A stretch of DNA of 64,000 nucleotides from assembly GCA_018812925.1 (NCBI GenBank), contig JAHJCU010000005.1:134957-198956 (forward strand). Direction: 5' to 3'. A model generated the notes under the pieces. It saw nothing but the letters and a program-made list of their open reading frames with translations. It did not search any database and was not told the DNA's origin. Source of the DNA: Candidatus Omnitrophota bacterium (GTDB taxonomy: Bacteria > CAIJMQ01). This document shows, in pieces, positions 34,310 through 41,655 of this stretch. The translations under genes and the position numbers were made by a program. The stretch's first letter is position 1. Every line of letters starts with the position of its first letter.

Positions 34310-35110
34310 ATGTTCACAGTAATTGGCGAAAGAATTAACATGACCAGAAAAAGAATAAAAGAAGAAGTCTGGAAAAGGAACGAGGAATTTATCGTTTCAG
34401 AAGTGACCAAACAGGAAAAAGCGGGAGCTACTCATATCGATATTAATGCCGGGGGCGATCCTAATAAAGAAGTCGAAGACATGATTTGGTTGACTAATAT
34501 CGTATCCAAAGCTACGAAGTTACCTTTAGTATTTGATTCCACAAATGAGAAAGCAATTGAAGAGGGGCTTAAGCTTTGCAATAGAGAAGGAACTATAATT
34601 AATTCTATTACAGCAGAAGAGAAAAGAATTGAGAAGATTTTGCCTCTGGTGAAAAAATATGGGACAGCTATTGTGGTTTTAACGATGGATGATAAGGGTA
34701 TGCCTTCAGATTCTGACAGGAGAATAGAAATTACAAGAGGAATAATAAAACTGTTACAAGCCGAAGGAATTTCACAGGATAAAATATATATTGACCCATT
34801 GATTAGGCCGGTATCCACGGAACCGAAGCAGGCGCAGTTTATTCTCCAAGCGGTAAGGATAATCAAACAAGAATTTTCGTCTGTTCATATTTGTGTCGGT
34901 CTTTCCAATATATCTTTTGGATTGCCTCAAAGGAATAATTTAAACAAAGTTTTTCTTGCCATGTTGATTGAAGCCGGTTGCGATGGCGCAATTATCGACC
35001 CGACAGAGGCGGATATGATGAATACACTTCTCTCTGCGCGCGCAGTCGCGGGTTTAGATGAATATTGTATGGAATATATTACGGCTTATAGAGAAGGCAA
35101 GTTAAAGTAA
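34310..35110 (+). CDS. Pterin-binding methyltetrahydrofolate methyltransferase domain (MetH central part)
   Basis: 267 aa from the ATG at 34310, chosen because AGGAGG lies seven bases upstream; an earlier in-frame ATG would overlap the previous gene. Shows the pterin-binding TIM barrel: IGERINMTRKR, HIDINAGGDP, LPLVFDSTNEKAIEEGL and SNISFGLPQRN. It equals the folate domain of MetH and is also similar to corrinoid/iron-sulfur methyltransferase AcsE. Its pairing with the homocysteine domain gene, one base apart, favours a split methionine synthase. Confidence 0.85.
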   Translation: MFTVIGERINMTRKRIKEEVWKRNEEFIVSEVTKQEKAGATHIDINAGGDPNKEVEDMIWLTNIVSKATKLPLVFDSTNEKAIEEGLKLCNREGTIINSITAEEKRIEKILPLVKKYGTAIVVLTMDDKGMPSDSDRRIEITRGIIKLLQAEGISQDKIYIDPLIRPVSTEPKQAQFILQAVRIIKQEFSSVHICVGLSNISFGLPQRNNLNKVFLAMLIEAGCDGAIIDPTEADMMNTLLSARAVAGLDEYCMEYITAYREGKLK

Positions 35111-35120
35111 TTCTTCAAGA

Positions 35121-36011
35121 ATGACTAATTCCTCATTTCCAAGAACTAATATGCAAACTAAAGGCTATAGTCTATGGTCTATAGTCTATGTTTTGTATTT
35201 TATCTTTTACATCTTGATTATTAATTCTTCTCTCTTTGCTCAAGATTCAAGTCCGAAAAGAATAATCTCTTTAGGACCTGCGATTACAAGGCAACTTTCA
35301 CTTTTGGATGTAGAGGATAAAATTATAGGTGTTACGACTTATTGCAATGTTCCAAATCTTGTTAATACAGAAAGAATCGGAACCGTTCTGGAAGCCAATG
35401 TAGAAAAGATATTAATACTTAATCCTGATATTGTTTTGGCAACAAATTTAAGTAATCTCAAAACAATACAAAGATTGAAAAATCTAAAGATAAATGTGGT
35501 GGTTTTAGACGAAGTTAAAAACTTTAACGGGCTCTGCGAACAATTTTTAAAATTGGCGCAACTTGTAGGCAAAGAAAAAATTGGCAGAGCAATTATTTCT
35601 AAGGCAGAAGAAAAATTATCAAATCTTTCACAGAAAAATAAAAATTTATCTAAACAAAAAGTAGTCGTCCAAATAGGAGCCAATCCGCTTTGGATAGTTA
35701 CGAAAGATTCTATGATAAACAATTTCGTTTTATTGGCGGGTGGGATTAATGTGGGTCCTATAGGGGAAAACGGGCTTGTCAGCAGAGAATATATAGTTAA
35801 ACAAAACCCAGATGTAATTATTATTATAGATATGGGAATATTGGCAGAAGAGGAGAAAGGGACTTGGTTAAAATTCGACACTATAAACGCGGTTATACAA
35901 AACAGAATCCATATATTGGACGCTTACGATATCTGTAGTCCTACACCGTTAAGTTTTGTCGGGACTTTAGAAGAATTATTTGAACTTTTTTATCCGGGAA
36001 TAGAATATTAA
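35121..36011 (+). CDS. btuF: Periplasmic B12/corrinoid-binding protein (BtuF-like)
   Basis: 296 aa. A type III (TroA-like) periplasmic binding protein: ISLGPAITRQLSLLD, GVTTYCNVPN, LILNPDIVLATN, the long linking helix (LCEQFLKLAQLVGKEK) and NPDVIIIIDMG. The signal peptide includes KGYSLWSIVYVLYFIFYILI; part of it is coded by the repeat phrase TCTATAGTCTATG. The start may be 35121 or the ATG at 35151; neither has a good ribosome site. The B12 assignment rests on the riboswitch and split MetH upstream. Iron-siderophore binding proteins share the fold. Confidence 0.78.
   Translation: MTNSSFPRTNMQTKGYSLWSIVYVLYFIFYILIINSSLFAQDSSPKRIISLGPAITRQLSLLDVEDKIIGVTTYCNVPNLVNTERIGTVLEANVEKILILNPDIVLATNLSNLKTIQRLKNLKINVVVLDEVKNFNGLCEQFLKLAQLVGKEKIGRAIISKAEEKLSNLSQKNKNLSKQKVVVQIGANPLWIVTKDSMINNFVLLAGGINVGPIGENGLVSREYIVKQNPDVIIIIDMGILAEEEKGTWLKFDTINAVIQNRIHILDAYDICSPTPLSFVGTLEELFELFYPGIEY
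35161..35195. repeat. TCTATAGTCTATG phrase repeat inside the btuF signal-peptide region
   Basis: GGCTATAGTCTATGG followed by TCTATAGTCTATG, two and a half units of about 14 bases, inside the open frame. The same phrase occurs in the gap at 23268-23292. Confidence 0.6.
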
Positions 36012-36012
36012 T

Positions 36013-37050
36013 ATGCCAGTATCTAATGGGATTTCCCAAAATAGGAAGAGAAAATTAGTTCGTTGGGCGAGTTGGATATTTATTATGCTAATTTTCGTTT
36101 TAGTCATAGGCTTTATTTCCTTGTGTATTGGCTCCGGAGGGCTTTATTTTAAAGAAATAATATCCGGTATTTTTACAAAAGGCACGCCTGAATTTAGCAT
36201 TCTTTTTGATATTCGCCTGCCCAGAATAATTCTTGCTTTTGTTGTTGGAGGGGCATTATCTTTGGCAGGTGTAATCCTACAGGGAATTTTCAGAAATCCT
36301 TTGGTTGAACCATATACTCTTGGAATTTCCGGCGGAGCGGCTTTAGGCGTAACCTTAAATATTGTTTTTGGCATAGCAAGTATTTTTGGGACGATGTCCA
36401 TGCCCATATCAGGTTTTTTAGGAGCTATTGTTGTAATTATCTTCTTGTATTCTTTAAGTATAAACAGAAGAATACTTAAAATGCACGAACTTCTTTTGTG
36501 TGGGGTAATGATAAGTTTTGTGTGCTCTTCAATCCTTATGCTTTTAATGGCTATTTCCAAAACCGAAAATTTACACGGCATTATATTTTGGATGATGGGT
36601 TCTTTGGAACAACCAAACATAAATTTAATATGGATGACTCTTTTTGTATCCATCTTAGGCTTAATTGCTTCTTATTTTTTCTGTTTTGATCTTAACGCTT
36701 TACTTTTGGGAGAAGAAGAAGCAACTCATTTGGGAATAAATGTGGAAAAAACAAAAAGAGCCCTTTTTATAATAGCTTCTGTACTCACGGGGGTTAGCGT
36801 GTCTGTTGTGGGAATAATCGGATTTGTGGGGCTTTTAGTTCCGCATTTTGTAAGGATGTTTGTCGGCAATGATTATCGTATTCTTAATATTTCTGCTTTT
36901 ATTGTAGGCGGAGGGTTTCTTATATTTTGTGATACTTTGGCAAGAATTGTTATTGTTCCGTTAGAATTGCCTGTAGGAGTGATTACGGGAATATTGGGTG
37001 GAATTTTATTTATTTATGCAATTCTAAAGAAAAGATTGATTTTTGGATAG
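36013..37050 (+). CDS. btuC: B12/corrinoid ABC transporter permease (BtuC/FecCD family)
   Basis: 345 aa with about ten membrane helices. Family signatures are RLPRIILAFVVGGALSLAG (with the coupling loop), ILQGIFRNPLVEPYTLGISG and VSVVGIIGFVGLLVPHFVRM. It begins one base after the btuF stop and is followed eight bases later by the ATPase gene. As a dimer it would carry corrinoids across the inner membrane. Confidence 0.88.
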   Translation: MPVSNGISQNRKRKLVRWASWIFIMLIFVLVIGFISLCIGSGGLYFKEIISGIFTKGTPEFSILFDIRLPRIILAFVVGGALSLAGVILQGIFRNPLVEPYTLGISGGAALGVTLNIVFGIASIFGTMSMPISGFLGAIVVIIFLYSLSINRRILKMHELLLCGVMISFVCSSILMLLMAISKTENLHGIIFWMMGSLEQPNINLIWMTLFVSILGLIASYFFCFDLNALLLGEEEATHLGINVEKTKRALFIIASVLTGVSVSVVGIIGFVGLLVPHFVRMFVGNDYRILNISAFIVGGGFLIFCDTLARIVIVPLELPVGVITGILGGILFIYAILKKRLIFG

Positions 37051-37058
37051 GCAATAAA

Positions 37059-37859
37059 ATGTTAGAAATAAAAAATATTTTTTGTGGTTATCCTGAGGGA
37101 TTTACTCTTAAAAATGTCAGTTTTAAGTTAGAGAAAAAAGAATTTTTAGGCATTGTAGGTCCTAACGGTTCCGGAAAAACCACTCTTCTTAAAACAATCA
37201 CACGACTTCTTAAACCTAAAAAAGGCGAAGTTATTATTGACGGGGTAAATATAGAAAAAATGAAGTTCAAAGAGATTGCTAAAAAGATTGCCGTTGTTCC
37301 GCAGATTTTTAATATGGAATTTGACATAAACGTGGAAGAATTTATTTTCTTGGGCAGAATCCCCCTTAAAAGCACTTTTCAGTTTTTGGAAAATAAAAAC
37401 GATGAAGAAGTGGTTAAAAACGCAATGGAGTTAACAGAAACCGTTAAATTGAAAGAAAGATTGGTCAATAGTCTTAGTGGTGGCGAGATTCAACGCGTTG
37501 CGATAGCACGCGCTTTAGTTCAAGAGCCGCAACTTCTTTTGTTAGACGAGCCGACTTCACATTTGGATATAGGGCATCAAATTAGAATTTTGGATTTATT
37601 GAGAAAATTAAACAAAGAGAATTTGTTGACAATTGTGGCTATTTTCCATGACCTTAACCTTGCAAGCGAATACTGCAACAGATTATTACTTATGAAGGAA
37701 GGCAAAACTTATTGCATCGGTAAGCCCGAAGAAGTGTTAACTTATCAAGCTTTGGAGGAAGTCTACGACACACCGGTTATAGTTCAAAAAAGCATTGTGT
37801 CCGGAAAACCCTATATATTAGTTGTCCCTCATCCCGAAGAATATAAGCAATCAATTTAA
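37059..37859 (+). CDS. btuD: B12/corrinoid ABC transporter ATPase (BtuD-like)
   Basis: 266 aa. Walker A GPNGSGKTTLLK, Q-loop VVPQIF, signature LSGGEIQRVAIARAL, Walker B LLLLDEPTSHLD and H-loop IFHDLNLASEYC are all intact. Its C-terminal end (YKQSI) is short, with no adenosylcobinamide amidohydrolase fusion. Last gene of the riboswitch-led unit; no hairpin terminator was recognised after it. Confidence 0.88.
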   Translation: MLEIKNIFCGYPEGFTLKNVSFKLEKKEFLGIVGPNGSGKTTLLKTITRLLKPKKGEVIIDGVNIEKMKFKEIAKKIAVVPQIFNMEFDINVEEFIFLGRIPLKSTFQFLENKNDEEVVKNAMELTETVKLKERLVNSLSGGEIQRVAIARALVQEPQLLLLDEPTSHLDIGHQIRILDLLRKLNKENLLTIVAIFHDLNLASEYCNRLLLMKEGKTYCIGKPEEVLTYQALEEVYDTPVIVQKSIVSGKPYILVVPHPEEYKQSI

Positions 37860-37971
37860 GCGGAGAAAATAATTCCCCCATTTTGTTGAGTCCTTAAGTC
37901 TTATTTTATCTATATGTTGTATTAAATATTCGCAAATCTTTTTTTTGGTTTACACAAAAAAACATGAGCAC

Positions 37972-37999
37972 TTGACAGATTGAAAAGATATTCTATAAT
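37972..37999 (+). promoter_or_regulatory. mraZ/dcw promoter, predicted leaderless
   Basis: Consensus TTGACA (37972-37977), 16-base spacer and consensus TATAAT (37994-37999). Six bases separate the -10 box from the in-frame GTG at 38006, the same spacing seen at miaA and the HIT gene. Confidence 0.8.
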
Positions 38000-38000
38000 T

Positions 38001-38026
38001 GTGGTGTGGAGTGGGGAAAAGTGGGG
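38001..38026 (+). promoter_or_regulatory. Putative MraZ operator (three GTGG repeats, 10-bp period)
   Basis: GTGGTG (38001), GTGGGG (38011) and GTGGGG (38021) are spaced exactly ten bases apart just after the -10 box. MraZ in E. coli and Mycoplasma binds direct GTGGG-type repeats of this spacing at its own promoter, so autoregulation is likely. Here the boxes overlap the predicted start of the coding region. Confidence 0.7.
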
Positions 38027-38476
38027 GATAATGCTAAACAACTTTATGGGGAATATCGGCACGCTCTTGACGAGAAAAGTCGTCTTTTTATTCCTGCAAG
38101 ACTTAGAAAAGCTTTTAAGAAAGGGGAAAAGCTTGTTCTATCAAGAGGGCTGGATGGATGTCTTTTTCTTTTTCCTCAGAACGAATGGAGGAAATTAGAA
38201 GACAAAACCAAAACCTTGCCCATTACCGCCCGGGATGCTCGCACATTTACACGTCACCTGTTTTCTGGTGCTTCCTTGTGTACTATTGATACGCAAGGAA
38301 GAATTCCTTTCCCTTCTCCGCTAAGAGAATATGCAGAAATTGTCAAAGAAGTAGTTATAATCGGAGTTTCCAATAGAATAGAAATATGGGCAAAGCAAAA
38401 GTGGGAGAATTATTTCAAAAATACAGAAAATAAAGTCGAAGATATTACCGAAAAATTGGAAGAATTCCGAATTTGA
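38006..38476 (+). CDS. mraZ: Transcriptional regulator MraZ
   Basis: 156 aa from GTG at 38006; an in-frame GTG at 38021 is the alternative. Two AbrB-like repeats: YGEYRHALDEKSRLFIPARL and CTIDTQGRIPFPSPLREYA, each with the DxKGR-type turn (DEKSR, DTQGR). It forms ring-shaped oligomers and controls the dcw cluster it heads. The N-terminal extension before LYGEYRH is a few residues longer than usual, which leaves the exact start open. Nucleotide repeats within the first codons match MraZ operator sites. Confidence 0.9.
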   Translation: MEWGKVGDNAKQLYGEYRHALDEKSRLFIPARLRKAFKKGEKLVLSRGLDGCLFLFPQNEWRKLEDKTKTLPITARDARTFTRHLFSGASLCTIDTQGRIPFPSPLREYAEIVKEVVIIGVSNRIEIWAKQKWENYFKNTENKVEDITEKLEEFRI

Positions 38477-38519
38477 ATTAGAGATGGATGCCCGGTTGTA
38501 GTTTTAGGTTATTTAAACA

Positions 38520-39506
38520 ATGGACGAATTATTATTCAAAACCGAAAAGCAAGAACCGGGAGCTAAAGAAGTTGTTCATATCCCGGTTCTGCTTAAAGAA
38601 ATTTTACAATATTTACAGTTGAAAGAGGGCGGAATTTATGTGGATTGCACAATAGGCGAAGGTGGACATTCCCAAAAAATTTTAAAAAATATCGGCGAAA
38701 AAGGTTTCCTTGTGGGGTTGGATAAAGACGCTAAATTGCTGGATATAGCAAAAAAAAGACTTGCAAAAATAAGCAAAAATTTTGCATTGATAAATGATGA
38801 TTTTTTAAACCTTCCTTCCCATCTTAAGATGCTCAAACTTAATAAAGTAGACGGTATCTTATTTGATTTTGGGATTTCTTCGTTTCAGCTCGAAAATTTT
38901 TCAAGAGGATTTTCCTTCAAGAACAACGGGCCTTTGGACATGAGATTTGATTCATCGTCTTTACTAATTTGCGAAGAGTTGATAAACCAAGCCAACTATG
39001 AAGAACTTTATCAAATCTTGAAGGATTTTGGAGAAGAAAGGCGGGCATCGTTGATAGCCCGAAGGATAATTCAAAAACGCAAAGAAAAAAGAATAAAAAC
39101 CACTTTCGAATTGGCAGAAATAGCTAGCAAAGCTCTTGGCAAGGGTAAAGGAAAAATAGACCCTGCTACAAGAACATTTCAGGCATTTAGAATAGCTGTG
39201 AATAAAGAATTAGAGTCAATAGAAAAAATATTGCCTCAAATTCCTGATTTATTGGCGGATGGAGGCATAGCTTGTGCAATTTCTTATCACTCCCTAGAGG
39301 ACAGACTGGTTAAAAGAGCTTTTAAGGCAGCGAAAGAAATGGGAACGATGAAAATTATTACAAAAAAACCGATTAGACCTTTATATGAGGAAATAATCAA
39401 AAATTCCCGCTCGCGTTCTGCGAAATTACGCGTAGCAGAAAAAATAAAATTTGTTAGAAAGTCTGTAAAAGAGATGGAATTTATGCCGTATGAATTGTCA
39501 AATTAA
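38520..39506 (+). CDS. rsmH: 16S rRNA m4C1402 methyltransferase RsmH
   Basis: 328 aa. N4-methylates C1402 of 16S rRNA. Diagnostic segments are HIPVLLKEILQYL, DCTIGEGGHSQKIL (SAM motif), GILFDFGISSFQLE and RTFQAFRIAVNKELESIE, ending in ISYHSLEDRLVKRAFK. Known also as MraW; second gene of the dcw cluster. No ribosome site is visible before the ATG. Confidence 0.96.
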   Translation: MDELLFKTEKQEPGAKEVVHIPVLLKEILQYLQLKEGGIYVDCTIGEGGHSQKILKNIGEKGFLVGLDKDAKLLDIAKKRLAKISKNFALINDDFLNLPSHLKMLKLNKVDGILFDFGISSFQLENFSRGFSFKNNGPLDMRFDSSSLLICEELINQANYEELYQILKDFGEERRASLIARRIIQKRKEKRIKTTFELAEIASKALGKGKGKIDPATRTFQAFRIAVNKELESIEKILPQIPDLLADGGIACAISYHSLEDRLVKRAFKAAKEMGTMKIITKKPIRPLYEEIIKNSRSRSAKLRVAEKIKFVRKSVKEMEFMPYELSN

Positions 39507-39514
39507 AGTAAAAA

Positions 39515-39826
39515 ATGAGAAAAATAACAAAAGGAAAAACAAATCTTAAGGCAAATAGTAAAACTTTTCTTGCGATTTTCTTTGTTTTGGCAATTGCCCT
39601 GTTTATTGTTCACTTGCGTGTTCTTGTAAACAATCTACAATATGAAATTACAGGAAAGAGTAAAACTAGTAAAAAATTATTGAAAGATAGGGAAATTCTA
39701 AAAAAAGAATTGGAATTTTTAAAATCGCCTTCAAGGATAGAAAAAGAGGCTCTGCGTAACGGCATGAATTTTCCTAAAGATTGGCAAATTAGAACAATTG
39801 ATGTTCAAAGCCAATTAGATTCTTAA
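39515..39826 (+). CDS. ftsL: FtsL-like small division protein
   Basis: 103 aa. One transmembrane helix (TFLAIFFVLAIALFIVHL, about residues 18-36) followed by a coiled coil (LLKDREILKKELEFLKSP) and IEKEALRNGM, the layout of FtsL/DivIC proteins that recruit FtsW-FtsI. FtsL diverges fast, so the call depends on size, topology and place between rsmH and ftsI. Confidence 0.78.
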   Translation: MRKITKGKTNLKANSKTFLAIFFVLAIALFIVHLRVLVNNLQYEITGKSKTSKKLLKDREILKKELEFLKSPSRIEKEALRNGMNFPKDWQIRTIDVQSQLDS

Positions 39827-39832
39827 GAAAAT

Positions 39833-39857
39833 TTATTTCTAACGGGGTTAGAAATAA
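39833..39857 (+). other. Perfect 11-bp hairpin between ftsL and ftsI
   Basis: TTATTTCTAAC (39833-39843) is the exact complement of GTTAGAAATAA (39847-39857), with a GGG loop, then AAAACTTTT. It may be an attenuator, an mRNA-processing site or a weak terminator inside the dcw cluster. Confidence 0.65.
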
Positions 39858-39879
39858 AAACTTTTACAGACAAAGAAAA

Positions 39880-41592
39880 ATGATCGTAAAAAGAAAGCTT
39901 TACTTTGTTGTTGTTGTTGTCATGTGTACGCTCTTTTTACTTGTTTTAAGGCTAGTGGCTTTACAGATAGTTAACGGAGATAATTTTGTTAGGGATGCGG
40001 AGAATTTACACAGTACCACTATCAAAACGCAAGCCGCTAGAGGAAGGATTTTTGATAGAAACGGCAATCCTTTGGCTTTAAATGTTCCCTCTTATGAAAT
40101 TTTTTGGAGAAGAACTTCCAATGTAATTAATAAAGAAAAATTAAAATATCTTTTCACCCTTTCAGGTCAAGATTGGTCAGACATAGAGAAAAGAATTGAT
40201 GGCGGAGCGAATTTTATATATTTTAATCGCTCTGCCGATGAAGATTTTTTGAACTTGGTCAAGGAAAATTTAACAAGGGGAATAGAGTGGAAAGAGAATA
40301 AGAATAGAATTTATCCTTGCGGTGAATTGGCTGCTAATATCGTGGGGTTTGTTGGCTCTGACCACGGATTGGAAGGCATTGAAAGAGACTATGAATATTA
40401 TCTCAAAGGAAAATCCGGATTTAAATTGGCACAAAGAGATGCGAAAGGAAATATCCTTTATACATTGGGCGGGAAAGTGGCTGTTCTTGAGCCGGGTTAT
40501 GACATCTATCTTACGATAGATAGAGTTCTCCAACATACTGTAGAAAGAGAACTTGCGGAAATCCAACAAAAATTTGATCCTACATCAATCGTTGCCATTA
40601 TTTTGGAGCCGAAAACCGGCAAGATTCTATCATTGGCGAATTATCCTTCCTATGATCCGAATAGATTCGGAGAATTTCCTACGTCTTCTTTCAGAAATAG
40701 AGCCATAGCTGACTTTTATGAACCGGGCTCCACATTTAAGATAATCACGGCTTCTGCTGCATTGGAGGAGAAAATAATCGATCCCAAAGACAGGATATTT
40801 TGTGAGAATGGTAGCTATCAAGTTGCCGGACATACTATTCGTGATGTGCATCCTTACGGGTGGCTGACTTTTAGGGAAGCTTTGTTATATTCTTCGAATA
40901 TAGCTTTCACGAAAATCGGGCAGAAAATGGGAGAAAAAGAATTATACAAGTATCTAAAGAAATTTGGTTTTGGAGAAAAAACGGGGATAGATTTAGAAGG
41001 GGAAGTAAATGGATTGTTGCGGGATGTAACCAAATGGTCAAAACTGTCTATAGGTGCAATTCCTTATGGGCAAGAGATAGGTGTTACGCCTTTACAGATA
41101 GCTTCTGCGGTAGCTGCCGTAGCTAATGGAGGGGTGCTTGTAAAACCGTTTATAGTGAATGAAATTGCAAACGAAAATGGAGTGATTATTAAGAAAAATT
41201 CTCCGACTGTAAAAAGGAGGGTAATTTCTAATGATTCCGCAAAGCTTTTAACAAGTTTGCTTGTTGATGTTGTAGAAAATGGAACCGGCAAAGCGGCGAT
41301 TGTTAATGGATACAGCATAGCAGGGAAAACAGGAACTTCCCAAAAATATATTCCCGGGGAGGGATATTCCATGACAAAATATGTATCTTCTTTTATTGGA
41401 TATGCTCCTGCCAATGATCCTCAAGTATTGATTTTGGTAGTGGTAGACGAACCAAAAGGCGCTTATTACGGCGGACAAGTGGCTGCTCCCTCATTTAAAA
41501 ATATAATGGAGAAAACTTTAAGATATTTGGAAATTCCGCCTGACAAAATTAGTTCAGAAATGGCAGGTTTACAATCAATTGTAAAAAGATAA
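39880..41592 (+). CDS. ftsI: Peptidoglycan transpeptidase FtsI (PBP3/PBP2-type class B)
   Basis: 570 aa. Septal cross-linking enzyme. N-terminal membrane helix (FVVVVVMCTLFLLVLRLVAL), a dimerisation/pedestal domain with ARGRIFDRNGNPLA, then the transpeptidase domain: STFK (catalytic Ser at about residue 284), SSN near residue 337 and KTGT near residue 483. No PASTA domains. Position after ftsL and before murE supports FtsI rather than an elongation PBP. Confidence 0.93.
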   Translation: MIVKRKLYFVVVVVMCTLFLLVLRLVALQIVNGDNFVRDAENLHSTTIKTQAARGRIFDRNGNPLALNVPSYEIFWRRTSNVINKEKLKYLFTLSGQDWSDIEKRIDGGANFIYFNRSADEDFLNLVKENLTRGIEWKENKNRIYPCGELAANIVGFVGSDHGLEGIERDYEYYLKGKSGFKLAQRDAKGNILYTLGGKVAVLEPGYDIYLTIDRVLQHTVERELAEIQQKFDPTSIVAIILEPKTGKILSLANYPSYDPNRFGEFPTSSFRNRAIADFYEPGSTFKIITASAALEEKIIDPKDRIFCENGSYQVAGHTIRDVHPYGWLTFREALLYSSNIAFTKIGQKMGEKELYKYLKKFGFGEKTGIDLEGEVNGLLRDVTKWSKLSIGAIPYGQEIGVTPLQIASAVAAVANGGVLVKPFIVNEIANENGVIIKKNSPTVKRRVISNDSAKLLTSLLVDVVENGTGKAAIVNGYSIAGKTGTSQKYIPGEGYSMTKYVSSFIGYAPANDPQVLILVVVDEPKGAYYGGQVAAPSFKNIMEKTLRYLEIPPDKISSEMAGLQSIVKR

Positions 41593-41655
41593 TAATTTCA
41601 AGAATTTGTCGAGAGTTTTATTTGTTACTTCTAACTAACACCAAAGAATAAATTT

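Noticed and set aside
37980-38198. A 72-codon frame starting upstream of mraZ
   Set aside because: It overlaps mraZ in another frame and its translation has no MraZ similarity, whereas the mraZ frame shows both AbrB-like repeats.
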